55,204 nt of DNA from contig NZ_AQVE01000027.1 in assembly GCF_000371925.1 (NCBI RefSeq), forward strand, positions 1 to 55,204, read 5' to 3'. Shown here piece after piece: positions 6,928 through 14,552 of the stretch. The stretch comes from Thiolinea disciformis DSM 14473 (GTDB lineage Bacteria > Pseudomonadota > Gammaproteobacteria > Thiotrichales > Thiotrichaceae). Every line of letters starts with the position of its first letter. The first letter of the stretch is position 1. The notes under the pieces were generated by a model. The model was not told where the DNA came from and did no database searches. It was given only the letters and a program-made list of their open reading frames with translations. The position numbers were made by a program, and so were the translations under genes.

Positions 6928-7671
6928 TTATCCATTGATCCATTGCTGCGTTAAGTCTATGGCTTGATAACGCGTTAAGTCACTGTGAAGAGGGGTTATT
7001 GACACATAATGATGCTGTACGGCATGAAAGTCGGTGCCTTCTTCCGCATCCGCAGCATCCCCCGGTGGTCCCACCCAGAAAATTTCTCGGCCACGCGGGT
7101 CTTGGCTTCGAATAACGGGGTGCGATTGGTGGCGTTGACCTAAGCGGGTGACTTTGAAACCTTGTACTTCATGCCACGCACAATCCGGAATGTTCACATT
7201 CAGGATTAAGGGCGGGCGTGATAAATGCGGCTGTAAGCGTTCTAGCAAATATAAAACAGCTTGAACAGCGGTATCTAAGTGCTGAGTCGTTTTTGCATTT
7301 AACGAGACCGCCAAGGCAGGATAACCCAAGTGACGACCTTCCATAGCTGCTGCCACGGTTCCGGAATATAAAACATCATCACCTAAATTAGGCCCAGCAT
7401 TGATACCAGAAATCACTAAATCGGGTGGAGTATTGTACAATCCGGTTAGCCCAAGATGCACACAATCAGTCGGTGTACCGTTGGTACTATAAAGCTTGTC
7501 AGCCTGTTGTGTTAGGCGTAAAGGTCGATCTAAAGTGAGCGAGTTGCTTGCGCCACTGCGATCTTGATGGGGCGCTACCGTTAAAATGTCATGTTGATGC
7601 TGTAAGGCGTCGCGTAGTGCGGTTAAACCGGGTGCGAGATAGCCATCGTCGTTGCTGAGTAATATATTCAT
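6928..7671 (-). CDS. surE: 5'/3'-nucleotidase SurE
   Basis: 247 residues. SurE is a cytoplasmic, metal-dependent survival-protein phosphatase acting on nucleoside monophosphates, typically paired with pcm. The N-terminus MNILLSNDDGY contains the metal-binding DD pair; SGASNSLTL, the NGTPTDCVHLG loop and SGINAGPNLGDDVLYSGTVA are all family signatures. I chose the ATG at 7671 because MNILLSNDDGY is the standard start; the in-frame extension to 7701 would add ten unrelated residues. It is divergent from the smr gene, with 30 bases between the start codons. Confidence 0.95.
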   Translation of the reverse strand: MNILLSNDDGYLAPGLTALRDALQHQHDILTVAPHQDRSGASNSLTLDRPLRLTQQADKLYSTNGTPTDCVHLGLTGLYNTPPDLVISGINAGPNLGDDVLYSGTVAAAMEGRHLGYPALAVSLNAKTTQHLDTAVQAVLYLLERLQPHLSRPPLILNVNIPDCAWHEVQGFKVTRLGQRHQSHPVIRSQDPRGREIFWVGPPGDAADAEEGTDFHAVQHHYVSITPLHSDLTRYQAIDLTQQWING

Positions 7672-7701
7672 TGTCTTAGGTTGCACACAGGAGGAAAGCA
7701 C

Positions 7702-8250
7702 ATGAAGAAAAATGACCCCCTCTGCATTCCTAAAGGCGAGTCTGATTTATTCCGCGAGTCTATGCAGGATGTCACGCCTATGCAACCGCCGAATCAAGCG
7801 CAACTTCATATTCCGAAGCCACCAGCTATTCCCGTAAAAACTCTTGAAGATGAACAGCAAGTCTTGCTAGATATGTTTTCGGATGAATATGACCCGACCG
7901 AAATCCAGCCCGGCGATGTATTAAGTTATTTACGGGCGGGGATTCAACATCGAGTATTTAATAAATTACGGCGCGGGGAATATCGCATTGCTGCCGAATT
8001 AGATTTGCACGGGCTCAATGCGCGGGAAGCAAGGATGTATCTGGCAGAGTTCTTGGTGAGAGTTTATCCCTTGCAAGGTGAGTGCGTGCGTATTATTCAT
8101 GGCAAAGGTAATCGTTCCGATCATCGTGGCCCGATTTTAAAAACCAAGGTGAATCATTGGTTGCGTCAGCACGATCGTGTCTTAGCCTTTCATTCTGCAC
8201 GTCCAGTGGATGGTGGCACAGGGGCTGCTTATGTGTTGCTGAAGCGTTAA
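7702..8250 (+). CDS. Smr-domain protein (SmrA/SmrB-like nuclease family)
   Basis: 182 residues. The C-terminal half is an Smr domain: ELDLHGLNAREARMYLAEFL, then VRIIHGKGNRS and a terminal GGTGAAYVLLKR. Smr domains, related to the MutS2 C-terminus, are nucleic-acid nicking modules; E. coli SmrB cleaves mRNA at collided ribosomes. The N-terminal ~90 residues are polar and proline-rich, as in the Proteobacterial DUF2027-less SmrA/B group. The ATG at 7702 is preceded by a strong AGGAGG (7689-7694), so I rejected the upstream TTG at 7681. SmrA versus SmrB is not settled. Confidence 0.88.
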   Translation: MKKNDPLCIPKGESDLFRESMQDVTPMQPPNQAQLHIPKPPAIPVKTLEDEQQVLLDMFSDEYDPTEIQPGDVLSYLRAGIQHRVFNKLRRGEYRIAAELDLHGLNAREARMYLAEFLVRVYPLQGECVRIIHGKGNRSDHRGPILKTKVNHWLRQHDRVLAFHSARPVDGGTGAAYVLLKR

Positions 8251-8263
8251 GAATGACATGGAG

Positions 8264-8302
8264 TGGCAGGCCACTAGGATTTAGGTATTTAGCGGCCTGC
8301 CA
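8264..8302 (+). terminator. Hairpin between smr and amt
   Basis: TGGCAGGCC (8264-8272) pairs with GGCCTGCCA (8294-8302) over a 21-base loop. There is no T-run. It lies between the convergent smr and amt genes and may act in termination on either strand. Confidence 0.35.
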
Positions 8303-8335
8303 TGATTGTATTAGCTGTATTAGCTTAATAAGAGT

Positions 8336-9529
8336 TTAACTATCCGGATTCGCCTTAATTTGGTGAATCGTTAAATCCGCACCGTTATATTCTTCTTCTT
8401 GCGTAAGGCGTAAACCTAAGGTTTTCTTGAGTGCGCCATAAACTATAAAACCCGCTGTACCTGCAATAATAATCCCCACTAGCGTGCCAGTGAGTTGTGC
8501 GAAGAAACTGACGCCGCCAACGCCACCAAAACTTGGTAAGCCGAAAATACCCGCTGCAATACCGCCCCAAGCGCCACATAAGCCATGCAAAGGCCAGACG
8601 CCTAGCACATCATCGATGTGCCATTTATTCTGTGCTGCGGTGAATGCCCAAACGAAAATAAAAGCAGCGACAGCACCTGTGATTAATGCGCCTAAAGGAT
8701 GCATCACATCAGAACCTGCACAGACTGCGACTAAACCGGCTAAGGGGCCGTTGTGTACGAAACCGGGGTCGTTTTTACCCGCTACAATCGCAGCCAGAAT
8801 ACCACCCACCATCGCCATTAAAGAATTCATTGCAACCAAACCACTAATCCCTTGAATTGCTTGTGCGGACATTACATTGAAGCCGAACCATCCCACACTT
8901 AAAGTCCATGCACCCAAAGCAAGGAAAGGAATACTGGATGGTGGGTGAGCGGACATAGGTTGGCCTTGTTTATTATAACGACCATGACGCGCGCCTAATA
9001 AAATGACCGCCCCTAAGGCAATCCAGCCGCCCATAGCATGAACCACCACGGAACCTGCAAAGTCATGGAATTTTACGCCGAAAACGGACTCCATCATGCC
9101 TTGGAAATTAAAGGTATCGCTCCACACCATGCCTTCAAATAAGGGATAAACTAAGGCGACTAAGCAGAAGGTAGCGATTAATTGGGGATAGAATTTGGCA
9201 CGCTCCGCAATACCGCCCGAAATAATGGCTGGAATCGCAGCAGCAAAGGTTAAGAGAAAGAAAAATTTGACTAATTCAAAGCCATTTTTTTCTGCGAGTA
9301 CCGATGCACTGTGAAAAAAGCCTACTTGATAGGCTACATAGTAGCCAATGAAGAAATAAGCAATGGTTGACATCGCAAAGTCAGCAATGATTTTGACCAA
9401 AGCATTAACCTGATTTTTATGGCGTACTGTGCCAACTTCCAAGAAGGCAAAGCCCGCGTGCATGGCAAGTACCATAGTTGCACCAAGCAGGACAAATAAT
9501 GTATCTAGGGCATGGACGAGTTGCTCCAT
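8336..9529 (-). CDS. amt: Ammonium transporter, Amt family
   Basis: 397 residues with about 11 membrane segments. Amt proteins conduct ammonium or ammonia across the inner membrane and are usually closed by PII proteins. The pore histidine regions DFAGSVVVHAMGG and DVLGVWPLHGLCGAWGG and the FEGMVWSD segment match the family. The start at 9529 (MEQLVHALDTLFVLLG) has AAGAGG upstream; the longer frame to 9616 adds 29 residues with no support. No glnK gene adjoins it, though glnD lies 12 kb away. An NtrC-like palindrome ~140 bases upstream suggests nitrogen control. Confidence 0.93.
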   Translation of the reverse strand: MEQLVHALDTLFVLLGATMVLAMHAGFAFLEVGTVRHKNQVNALVKIIADFAMSTIAYFFIGYYVAYQVGFFHSASVLAEKNGFELVKFFFLLTFAAAIPAIISGGIAERAKFYPQLIATFCLVALVYPLFEGMVWSDTFNFQGMMESVFGVKFHDFAGSVVVHAMGGWIALGAVILLGARHGRYNKQGQPMSAHPPSSIPFLALGAWTLSVGWFGFNVMSAQAIQGISGLVAMNSLMAMVGGILAAIVAGKNDPGFVHNGPLAGLVAVCAGSDVMHPLGALITGAVAAFIFVWAFTAAQNKWHIDDVLGVWPLHGLCGAWGGIAAGIFGLPSFGGVGGVSFFAQLTGTLVGIIIAGTAGFIVYGALKKTLGLRLTQEEEYNGADLTIHQIKANPDS

Positions 9530-9600
9530 CGCGGAACCTCTTGCAGCAGTGAATATAAAAAAGTGCCTAATGATAACGAGAATGCTGTGTCTGAATAGTA

Positions 9601-9617
9601 TGCAAATCCCAAACAAG
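9601..9617 (-). promoter_or_regulatory. Candidate sigma54 promoter for amt
   Basis: On the minus strand, TTGTTTG and TTTGCA lie with -24/-12 spacing, ~75 bases before the amt start codon. The -12 part fits the TTGC consensus; the -24 part has only one of the two conserved G. It is weak, and proposed because an NtrC-like site lies ~50 bases further upstream. Confidence 0.25.
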
Positions 9618-9667
9618 GGGATTTTTTCTAAGTTCTTTAAATCTAAAACGTTTTTTGTTAAAAAATG

Positions 9668-9682
9668 GCACTAGGGTAGTGC
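9668..9682 (-). promoter_or_regulatory. NtrC-like enhancer site upstream of amt
   Basis: GCACTAGGGTAGTGC is a perfect 6-bp inverted repeat with a 3-base centre and fits the NtrC pattern GCAC-N7-GTGC. It lies ~140 bases upstream of the amt start and 159 bases upstream of the divergent membrane protein gene. Nitrogen-limitation control of amt by NtrC is well known in other proteobacteria. Confidence 0.5.
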
Positions 9683-9715
9683 ATGTTTAAGGGTTATGTT
9701 CTATTTTGGTGAATG

Positions 9716-9741
9716 ACGCGCTCTTTAAGGGTGCGTTTTTT
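9716..9741 (+). terminator. Orphan terminator-like hairpin upstream of a membrane protein gene
   Basis: ACGCGCTC pairs with GGGTGCGT (two G-T pairs) over a 5-base loop and is followed by six T. No plus-strand gene precedes it. A second small palindrome, TTCCTCC-GT-GGAGGAA, follows directly at 9740-9755. It could be a leader attenuator for the gene at 9841 or the end of a short RNA. Confidence 0.4.
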
Positions 9742-9840
9742 CCTCCGTGGAGGAACTGAAAAAGATTAAGAATTTTTGTTGCAAACACCTATAATCAGCG
9801 CTTAAGAGTGTTAATTTATTTTGTTCATGAGAGGGTTTTT

Positions 9841-10464
9841 ATGGATGCAACCCTGACATCCAAGCCGCGCAAAGAAATCACAGCGCGCCGCTTTCCTATG
9901 TCATCATTAGTTTTATTTTTAGCCGGTGTGTTATGGATCGCCTCGTTTGCCTTGACGGTGTTTAAAACCAATACGGGCGACATCCCCGGTTATTGGGTGT
10001 TCGCGATGGGCTGGCTGGGTTTTGCCATTTTTCAATTTGCGTGGTATGCCAACTTATTGATGTTGTTGGCGATATTTTTAATGTATAGCTCACCCTTACG
10101 TTCGGCCTTGGTTGCCGCCGTAGGCTTATTAGTAGCTACTCAGGCATTTTGGTTTACTTCTGTTCCCGGTAGTTCAGCCGAGTCCATGGTGATGGGCTAT
10201 GGTATGGGTTTCTGGTTTTGGTATATCAGTATGCTATTACTCGGTGTTGCAGTGTTTTTTGGCAGTGATACGGTAGAACCGGGCGGCGCAAAATTAGATA
10301 AACCCATTGCGCCTCCTGTCGCGAAAGCGGCGGCATTGCCACCGGTAGAAGCATTGCCAGAAGCAAGAAAAGCGCCAGAACCTCCCGTATTGCGAGTGGT
10401 TAAGAATGAGTCAGGCGACCCATTCGTACAAGCTATAAATCCCCAGCCGCCCCACGCTTCATAA
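9841..10464 (+). CDS. Integral membrane protein of unknown function
   Basis: 207 residues, family not recognised. Four hydrophobic segments are visible at roughly 22-42, 53-75, 83-103 and 120-142 in an aromatic-rich membrane half (YWVFAMGWLGFAIFQFAWYA). The C-terminal ~60 residues are a soluble Pro/Ala-rich tail (EALPEARKAPEPPVLRV). I chose ATG 9841 over the TTG at 9808 because GAGAGG sits 7 bases before it. The 3' end overlaps the convergent DUF302 gene by 32 bases. An NtrC-like palindrome and a terminator-like hairpin lie upstream, so it may be regulated with amt. Confidence 0.75.
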   Translation: MDATLTSKPRKEITARRFPMSSLVLFLAGVLWIASFALTVFKTNTGDIPGYWVFAMGWLGFAIFQFAWYANLLMLLAIFLMYSSPLRSALVAAVGLLVATQAFWFTSVPGSSAESMVMGYGMGFWFWYISMLLLGVAVFFGSDTVEPGGAKLDKPIAPPVAKAAALPPVEALPEARKAPEPPVLRVVKNESGDPFVQAINPQPPHAS

Positions 10465-11050
10465 TATCCTGAATAATTGTTTTAACTTTTACCGCCTCGG
10501 CATTGAGCTCGGGCGGTAAAGCTTTGCCACCATAAATCATCATATCCATATTCAAGGAATAAAGATGGTATTTGCCTGCTTTGTCTTGTACTAAAGCCAC
10601 ACGACAAGGCAGATACGCGGAAAAAGCATCGCTATAATCCACCATAAGCATGGCAGTTTGCGGATTACAGTATTGAAAAATTTTCAATAAACGTTGGGGT
10701 TTACCTGTTTCAAGCGCAACCTGTTCGGATAAAGGCAATTCGCCTACTGCTTTGATATTATGCTCATTAGCAGCTAGCTTCATGGATTCTTCAGCATCTG
10801 CTGGACTCACGCCATCTGCCAAAGACACTTTCCACACCGTGGCATCAGCACTAATCCCTGTCGCCTTTAGTTTCTGCCACATATCGGTATAGACTTCGCG
10901 TGCTTTGGGATCGAATTGATCAAACACAGCTAAATCCGCGCTCATGCTGCTCATTTGCCCCAATAATTTGCCGTATTTAACATAGCCAACACCAGCAGCA
11001 AGCAAAGCTAATACACCAATAAGCGCAAATAGGTTGCGGATGAAACTCAT
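10433..11050 (-). CDS. DUF302 domain protein, membrane-anchored
   Basis: 205 residues. A single N-terminal hydrophobic segment (~5-24) would anchor it in the inner membrane. The rest resembles the DUF302 family: VGELPLSEQVALETGKP, then the LKIFQYCNPQTAMLMVDYSD and YLPCRVALVQDKAGKYHLYS segments. DUF302 proteins are small alpha/beta proteins of unknown role. The start at 11050 (MSFIRNLF) has GAGG upstream. It lies 17 bases after the SCP2-like gene, so the two are probably co-transcribed. Its 3' end overlaps the convergent membrane protein gene by 32 bases. Confidence 0.78.
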   Translation of the reverse strand: MSFIRNLFALIGVLALLAAGVGYVKYGKLLGQMSSMSADLAVFDQFDPKAREVYTDMWQKLKATGISADATVWKVSLADGVSPADAEESMKLAANEHNIKAVGELPLSEQVALETGKPQRLLKIFQYCNPQTAMLMVDYSDAFSAYLPCRVALVQDKAGKYHLYSLNMDMMIYGGKALPPELNAEAVKVKTIIQDIMKRGAAGDL

Positions 11051-11067
11051 AACCAATACCTCGTGGA

Positions 11068-11472
11068 TTATTGGGTTTTAATTTTTTGCATCAATCCAAA
11101 TGATTTAACGAAGGGGCCTGCCATTTTAGGATTCTTAATCATGGCACCATAATCGCCGGTTTTGAATTTTAATTTACCTGTCGTATAAGCCAAACCCATC
11201 CCCGTTAAGCCGATACCTTTTTCTACCCACTTCATCCAGTCTTTGCGGTCTGCGCGCATGTCCCAATCGGGCTTTTCATCCACATAAGAACCCGCTCGTA
11301 CACACATACCTTTTTCTACCACAAAGACACCGCGCGGTTTATCTTCATCTTTGAACCCACAAGTAATGACAGAATTAAAATCGATATCAGCCAGTTTGGC
11401 GCTGACTTCAGGGTCTTTATTCCATTGATCTTTTAGTTCATTCATCCAGTCAGCAGAAAATAATTCAGGCAT
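11068..11472 (-). CDS. SCP2 sterol-binding-like domain protein
   Basis: 134 residues, soluble, no signal peptide. It resembles bacterial single-domain SCP2 (sterol carrier protein 2) members that bind hydrophobic ligands: the N-terminal SADWMNELKDQWNKDPEV, a beta-sheet core, and the C-terminal TTGKLKFKTGDYGAMIKNP helix region typical of the fold. The ligand is unknown. The ATG at 11472 has AGAGGAAC upstream; the frame upstream to 11490 is not supported. It is probably the first gene of a two-gene operon with the DUF302 protein. Confidence 0.7.
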   Translation of the reverse strand: MPELFSADWMNELKDQWNKDPEVSAKLADIDFNSVITCGFKDEDKPRGVFVVEKGMCVRAGSYVDEKPDWDMRADRKDWMKWVEKGIGLTGMGLAYTTGKLKFKTGDYGAMIKNPKMAGPFVKSFGLMQKIKTQ

Positions 11473-11576
11473 AACACACGTTCCTCTCATCGCGGGTTAA
11501 TTAAATAGGGTTTTTTTGACTACCTTCGGGTTATAGCGTGAGTATTTAAACTTGGCAATAGCTTAATGGGGATAGA

Positions 11577-11606
11577 GCAGAGCGCTGCGAAAAAGCTACG
11601 CTCTGC
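11577..11606. other. 8-bp inverted repeat downstream of a secreted protein gene
   Basis: GCAGAGCG (11577-11584) pairs with CGCTCTGC (11599-11606) over a 14-base loop. It lies 20 bases beyond the stop of the minus-strand gene 11627-12307. There is no T-run; possibly a terminator or mRNA 3' end. Confidence 0.35.
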
Positions 11607-11626
11607 GGTGTGAACTCAGTAATGAT

Positions 11627-12307
11627 TTAGAGTGTACAGGTTTTGGATTTTGCTTCGTTGCGTAAATCGCTGGCAATTTTAAATAGACTTTTTGCTTTAT
11701 CACGATCCCCACTACGTGATTGGGCGGTTGCCTGACGCTCGACCTCTGCTAACTTTGCCTTTAGTTCGTTACAAAACGTGACACTGCCTGCACTAGCAGT
11801 ACGCGTCGCTACAGAGCTGGAAGATGTGCTAGCCGAATTGGGGCGACGTGCTGGTGTCACGGTCACGCGCGTAGTGCTAGGCGTTGTGGTAACGCGCGTG
11901 GTGGCTGGCGTGACGCTAGGAATATCACTCGTAATCACGCTAATCACATCAGGTCGATTGAGAGGGGGGCGTGCTGGAGTGGCAGGAGCAGCAGGACGTG
12001 TATTGGTCACCGCTGGAGGGGTTCGATTCGGCACAGACGCTTGAGTACGCGGTGCTGGCGTTTGAGTACGTGGTGTAGCGGGTGGCGGTGTGGTTGGTCG
12101 TGCTGTACTGACTGAGGCCGCCGCTAATTTATTAATGCGTGTGGTATCAGGCGTAGAGATGGGGCCAGGTGTCATGCTTTTATAGCAATAATACGATGCG
12201 CCGCAATTGCTGGGGGCTGAAGTTGTGGTGGGTGCGGCTTGTGCCATAGCAGCTATAAAACTGCTACTGAGCAGCAAGCTGGCTACTAAACTGGGTTTAA
12301 ACTGCAT
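11627..12307 (-). CDS. Secreted Pro/Thr/Ala-rich protein, unknown
   Basis: 226 residues. A signal peptide ends near AMAQA-APTT (~residue 24). Residues ~60-165 are low-complexity Thr/Pro/Ala/Arg sequence (PATPRTQTPAPRTQ), likely an extended linker. The C-terminal ~55 residues (CNELKAKLAEVERQ to LRNEAKSKTCTL) look helical and charged, bracketed by two cysteines that could form a disulfide; two more cysteines (CGASYYC) lie near the N-terminus. The family is not recognised. A periplasmic or surface location is inferred. Confidence 0.7.
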   Translation of the reverse strand: MQFKPSLVASLLLSSSFIAAMAQAAPTTTSAPSNCGASYYCYKSMTPGPISTPDTTRINKLAAASVSTARPTTPPPATPRTQTPAPRTQASVPNRTPPAVTNTRPAAPATPARPPLNRPDVISVITSDIPSVTPATTRVTTTPSTTRVTVTPARRPNSASTSSSSVATRTASAGSVTFCNELKAKLAEVERQATAQSRSGDRDKAKSLFKIASDLRNEAKSKTCTL

Positions 12308-12449
12308 AGTCGATGCCTCGTCATTGGGATTTGCTAAAAAATAGCTAAGGGTAGCAAAATTTTTACTAGAGATACTCTATTTGGATGGATTCTAGGCTGC
12401 GTGGTTCACAGAGAATAGCGAATTTCTAGGAAAGTTTATGAATTGAGCT

Positions 12450-12479
12450 ACTGAGATGCAGCAAAGCTAACATCTCAGT
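12450..12479 (-). terminator. Hairpin downstream of tpx
   Basis: ACTGAGATG (12450-12458) pairs with CATCTCAGT (12471-12479) over a 12-base loop, 12 bases past the tpx stop. There is no clear T-run. Confidence 0.5.
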
Positions 12480-12491
12480 GCCTAGAGTTTG

Positions 12492-12989
12492 TTAAGCGCT
12501 GGCGGCGGCTACAGCAGCATCATAGTTGGGTTCTTGGGCGATTTCAGGGACTTGTTCGGTATAAGTCACCTTACCATCCTTAATCACAACCACGGCACGG
12601 GATAACAAGCCTTTTAATGCACCATCTGCAATCGTTAATCCATAATCTTGACCAAAACGAGGGCTACGGAAAGTGGATAAGTTGGTAACATTATTCAAGC
12701 CTTCTGCCCCACAAAAGCGGCTATGTGCAAACGGCAAATCCGCTGATACATTCAAAACGGTTAGGTTTTTCTCGCTCGCCAATGCATTAAAACGGCGGGT
12801 TGATTGTGCACAAACACCAGTATCAACGCTGGGATAGATATTGAGAATGAGCGTTTTACCCGCAAACTGCTCTAAACTCACGTCTTCCAATGTGGTGTTG
12901 GTCAGACTAAAAGCGGGCGCAGCGCTGCCGAGCGCAGGTAAATCTCCAACAGTGTGGATAGGGTTACCTTGTAGCGTGATAGTTGCCAT
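12492..12989 (-). CDS. tpx: Thiol peroxidase Tpx
   Basis: 165 residues, the normal Tpx length. An atypical 2-Cys peroxiredoxin that reduces hydroperoxides with electrons from thioredoxin. The peroxidatic cysteine lies in PSVDTGVCAQSTRRFN (residue ~60), the resolving cysteine in ADLPFAHSRFCGAEGL (residue ~94), and the N-terminal ITLQGNPIHTVGDLP is the family signature. The start has AGGAGG a few bases upstream. It lies 21 bases after the SlyD-like gene on the same strand and may share its transcript. Confidence 0.95.
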   Translation of the reverse strand: MATITLQGNPIHTVGDLPALGSAAPAFSLTNTTLEDVSLEQFAGKTLILNIYPSVDTGVCAQSTRRFNALASEKNLTVLNVSADLPFAHSRFCGAEGLNNVTNLSTFRSPRFGQDYGLTIADGALKGLLSRAVVVIKDGKVTYTEQVPEIAQEPNYDAAVAAASA

Positions 12990-13010
12990 AACATCCTCCT
13001 AGATTCATGG

Positions 13011-13505
13011 TTAACCGTGATGATGGTGTCCGCCAGGGCCATGCGCATGACCATGGCTTAATTCTTCTGACGTTGCCGCACGAATGTCCGTAATAGTCAC
13101 ATCAAAATTTAACGTTTCACCAGCTAATGGGTGGTTACCATCAATAGTAATTTGATCGCCATCGACAGCGGTAATTACAATAGTTTCCACGCCTGAATTA
13201 GTTTGAGCATGAAATTGTGCCCCGGGCACGACTTGGCTTGGATCTGCATTACCAAACATCGAGCGTGGCACGACTTGTGTTAAACTTTCATCACGCAAAC
13301 CATAAGCATCTTGTGGTGGAATAGTGACTTGGATCCGATCACCTACTTGACGTCCTTCTAGCGCTTGTTCTAAGCCGGGAATAATATTATTGGCACCGTG
13401 CAAATACACAAATGGATGTTGTGCATCGGATTGATCCAGAACTTGGCCTTGAGGATTGGTCAGGATGTAGCGACAACTCACCACAGTATTTGGAGCAATA
13501 TTCAT
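13011..13505 (-). CDS. slyD: SlyD-type FKBP peptidyl-prolyl isomerase
   Basis: 164 residues. A cytoplasmic prolyl isomerase and chaperone with FKBP and insert-in-flap (IF) domains. The FKBP part reads DQSDAQHPFVYLHGANNIIPGLEQAL near the N-terminus, the IF domain is in the middle, and the return to FKBP is GNHPLAGETLNFDV, all standard for SlyD. The C-terminus HGHAHGPGGHHHHG is a short His-rich tail, shorter than the E. coli metal-binding tail, likely still able to bind nickel or zinc. The ATG at 13505 (MNIAPNTVV) has AAGGA upstream; the 10-residue extension to 13535 runs into the lpxL 3' end and is rejected. Confidence 0.92.
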   Translation of the reverse strand: MNIAPNTVVSCRYILTNPQGQVLDQSDAQHPFVYLHGANNIIPGLEQALEGRQVGDRIQVTIPPQDAYGLRDESLTQVVPRSMFGNADPSQVVPGAQFHAQTNSGVETIVITAVDGDQITIDGNHPLAGETLNFDVTITDIRAATSEELSHGHAHGPGGHHHHG

Positions 13506-13528
13506 TAAATTTTTCCTTGTAAGTTTTC

Positions 13529-14476
13529 TTAACAACGGCTCGCTGGGTGGCCACTTAGGTACTGATCATAACGATTATGACCCTCTGGGCTGGACTTAAA
13601 GCGCCGATGTGTCCACAGGTATTGATCAGGAAACTCCCGTACCTGCTGTTCAATAATCCGGTTAATACGGAGTGTATCAGTATGAACGGATTCCCCCGGA
13701 AAGTCTTCAAGCGCTGGTAAAAACCGCAGCAAATACCCTTGGGCTGTGCGTACCGAAAAAAATGGTACGACTTGCGCATGGCCTAAATCAGCGAGGCGAG
13801 TGGTCGCGGTATTGGTTGCAGCCTCCACGCCAAAGAAAGGCACGAAAACGCTATTTTTTTGGTTGAAATGTTGGTCAGGTGCATACCAAACAGCTTCACC
13901 AGCACGCAAGCTTCTCACCATTTGGCGAATTTCATCGCGGGAAATGACCTTACCATTATAACTAGCTCGAACGTTTGCAACGGCCTGTTCAATCACCGGA
14001 TTTTGGTGAGGGCGATACACGAGCTGAATAGAAAAGGGTATATGGCCACGAATTAATCTGCCTGCAATATCAAGGCTCGTGAAATGCGCACTCAGTAGCA
14101 AAACGCCACCGTGCGCGTGCGCCTTGAGCAGATGCTCTAAACCCTCGACCTGAGCCAGAGGTTGTAAAGCTTTAGCGCGTCCCCACCAACTAAACGCCGC
14201 TTCCAATAATCCACGCCCTAGCGAAATAAAGTGAGCGCGATTGAGTGCGGTGCGCTCCGCCTCGGATAATTCAGGAAAAGCTAATTCCAAATTGACGCAA
14301 CAGACAAAACGGCGTTTTTTGAGGGTATGAAACATGGCGAGGCCAAGCCATTTGCCTAGCGTCATTTGCCAGCGCCACGGAACTTGTGCCACGAGCCACA
14401 ACACACCCAAACCTAACCAAGTCGGCCAATAGCGAGGCCGCCATAAGTTTTCGGAGTTAGGTGTAGAATCGCTCAT
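13529..14476 (-). CDS. lpxL: Lipid A lauroyl/myristoyl acyltransferase family protein
   Basis: 315 residues. LpxL/LpxM (HtrB) enzymes add secondary acyl chains to lipid A at the cytoplasmic face of the inner membrane. One N-terminal membrane segment (~20-36) is followed by the catalytic HxxxxD motif in LLSAHFTSLDIAG, then NKKxx-like charged patches, WYAPDQHF and a C-terminal YLWTHRRFKSSPEG, all family signatures. LpxL versus LpxM or LpxP cannot be told from sequence alone. The gene stops 23 bases before the SlyD start. Other lipid A genes lie 20 kb away. Confidence 0.88.
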   Translation of the reverse strand: MSDSTPNSENLWRPRYWPTWLGLGVLWLVAQVPWRWQMTLGKWLGLAMFHTLKKRRFVCCVNLELAFPELSEAERTALNRAHFISLGRGLLEAAFSWWGRAKALQPLAQVEGLEHLLKAHAHGGVLLLSAHFTSLDIAGRLIRGHIPFSIQLVYRPHQNPVIEQAVANVRASYNGKVISRDEIRQMVRSLRAGEAVWYAPDQHFNQKNSVFVPFFGVEAATNTATTRLADLGHAQVVPFFSVRTAQGYLLRFLPALEDFPGESVHTDTLRINRIIEQQVREFPDQYLWTHRRFKSSPEGHNRYDQYLSGHPASRC

Positions 14477-14552
14477 GCCAAGGCTCGTTAAGTTTATCTA
14501 AGCAATTTGTTAGTTTAACACTAAGCGAGCGATGGCTTCACCAAAACCACGT

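Noticed and set aside
9666-9683. Plus-strand sigma54 promoter TGGCAC...TGCA
   Set aside because: The GG to GC distance is two bases too long for sigma54; the symmetry fits an NtrC-like site better.
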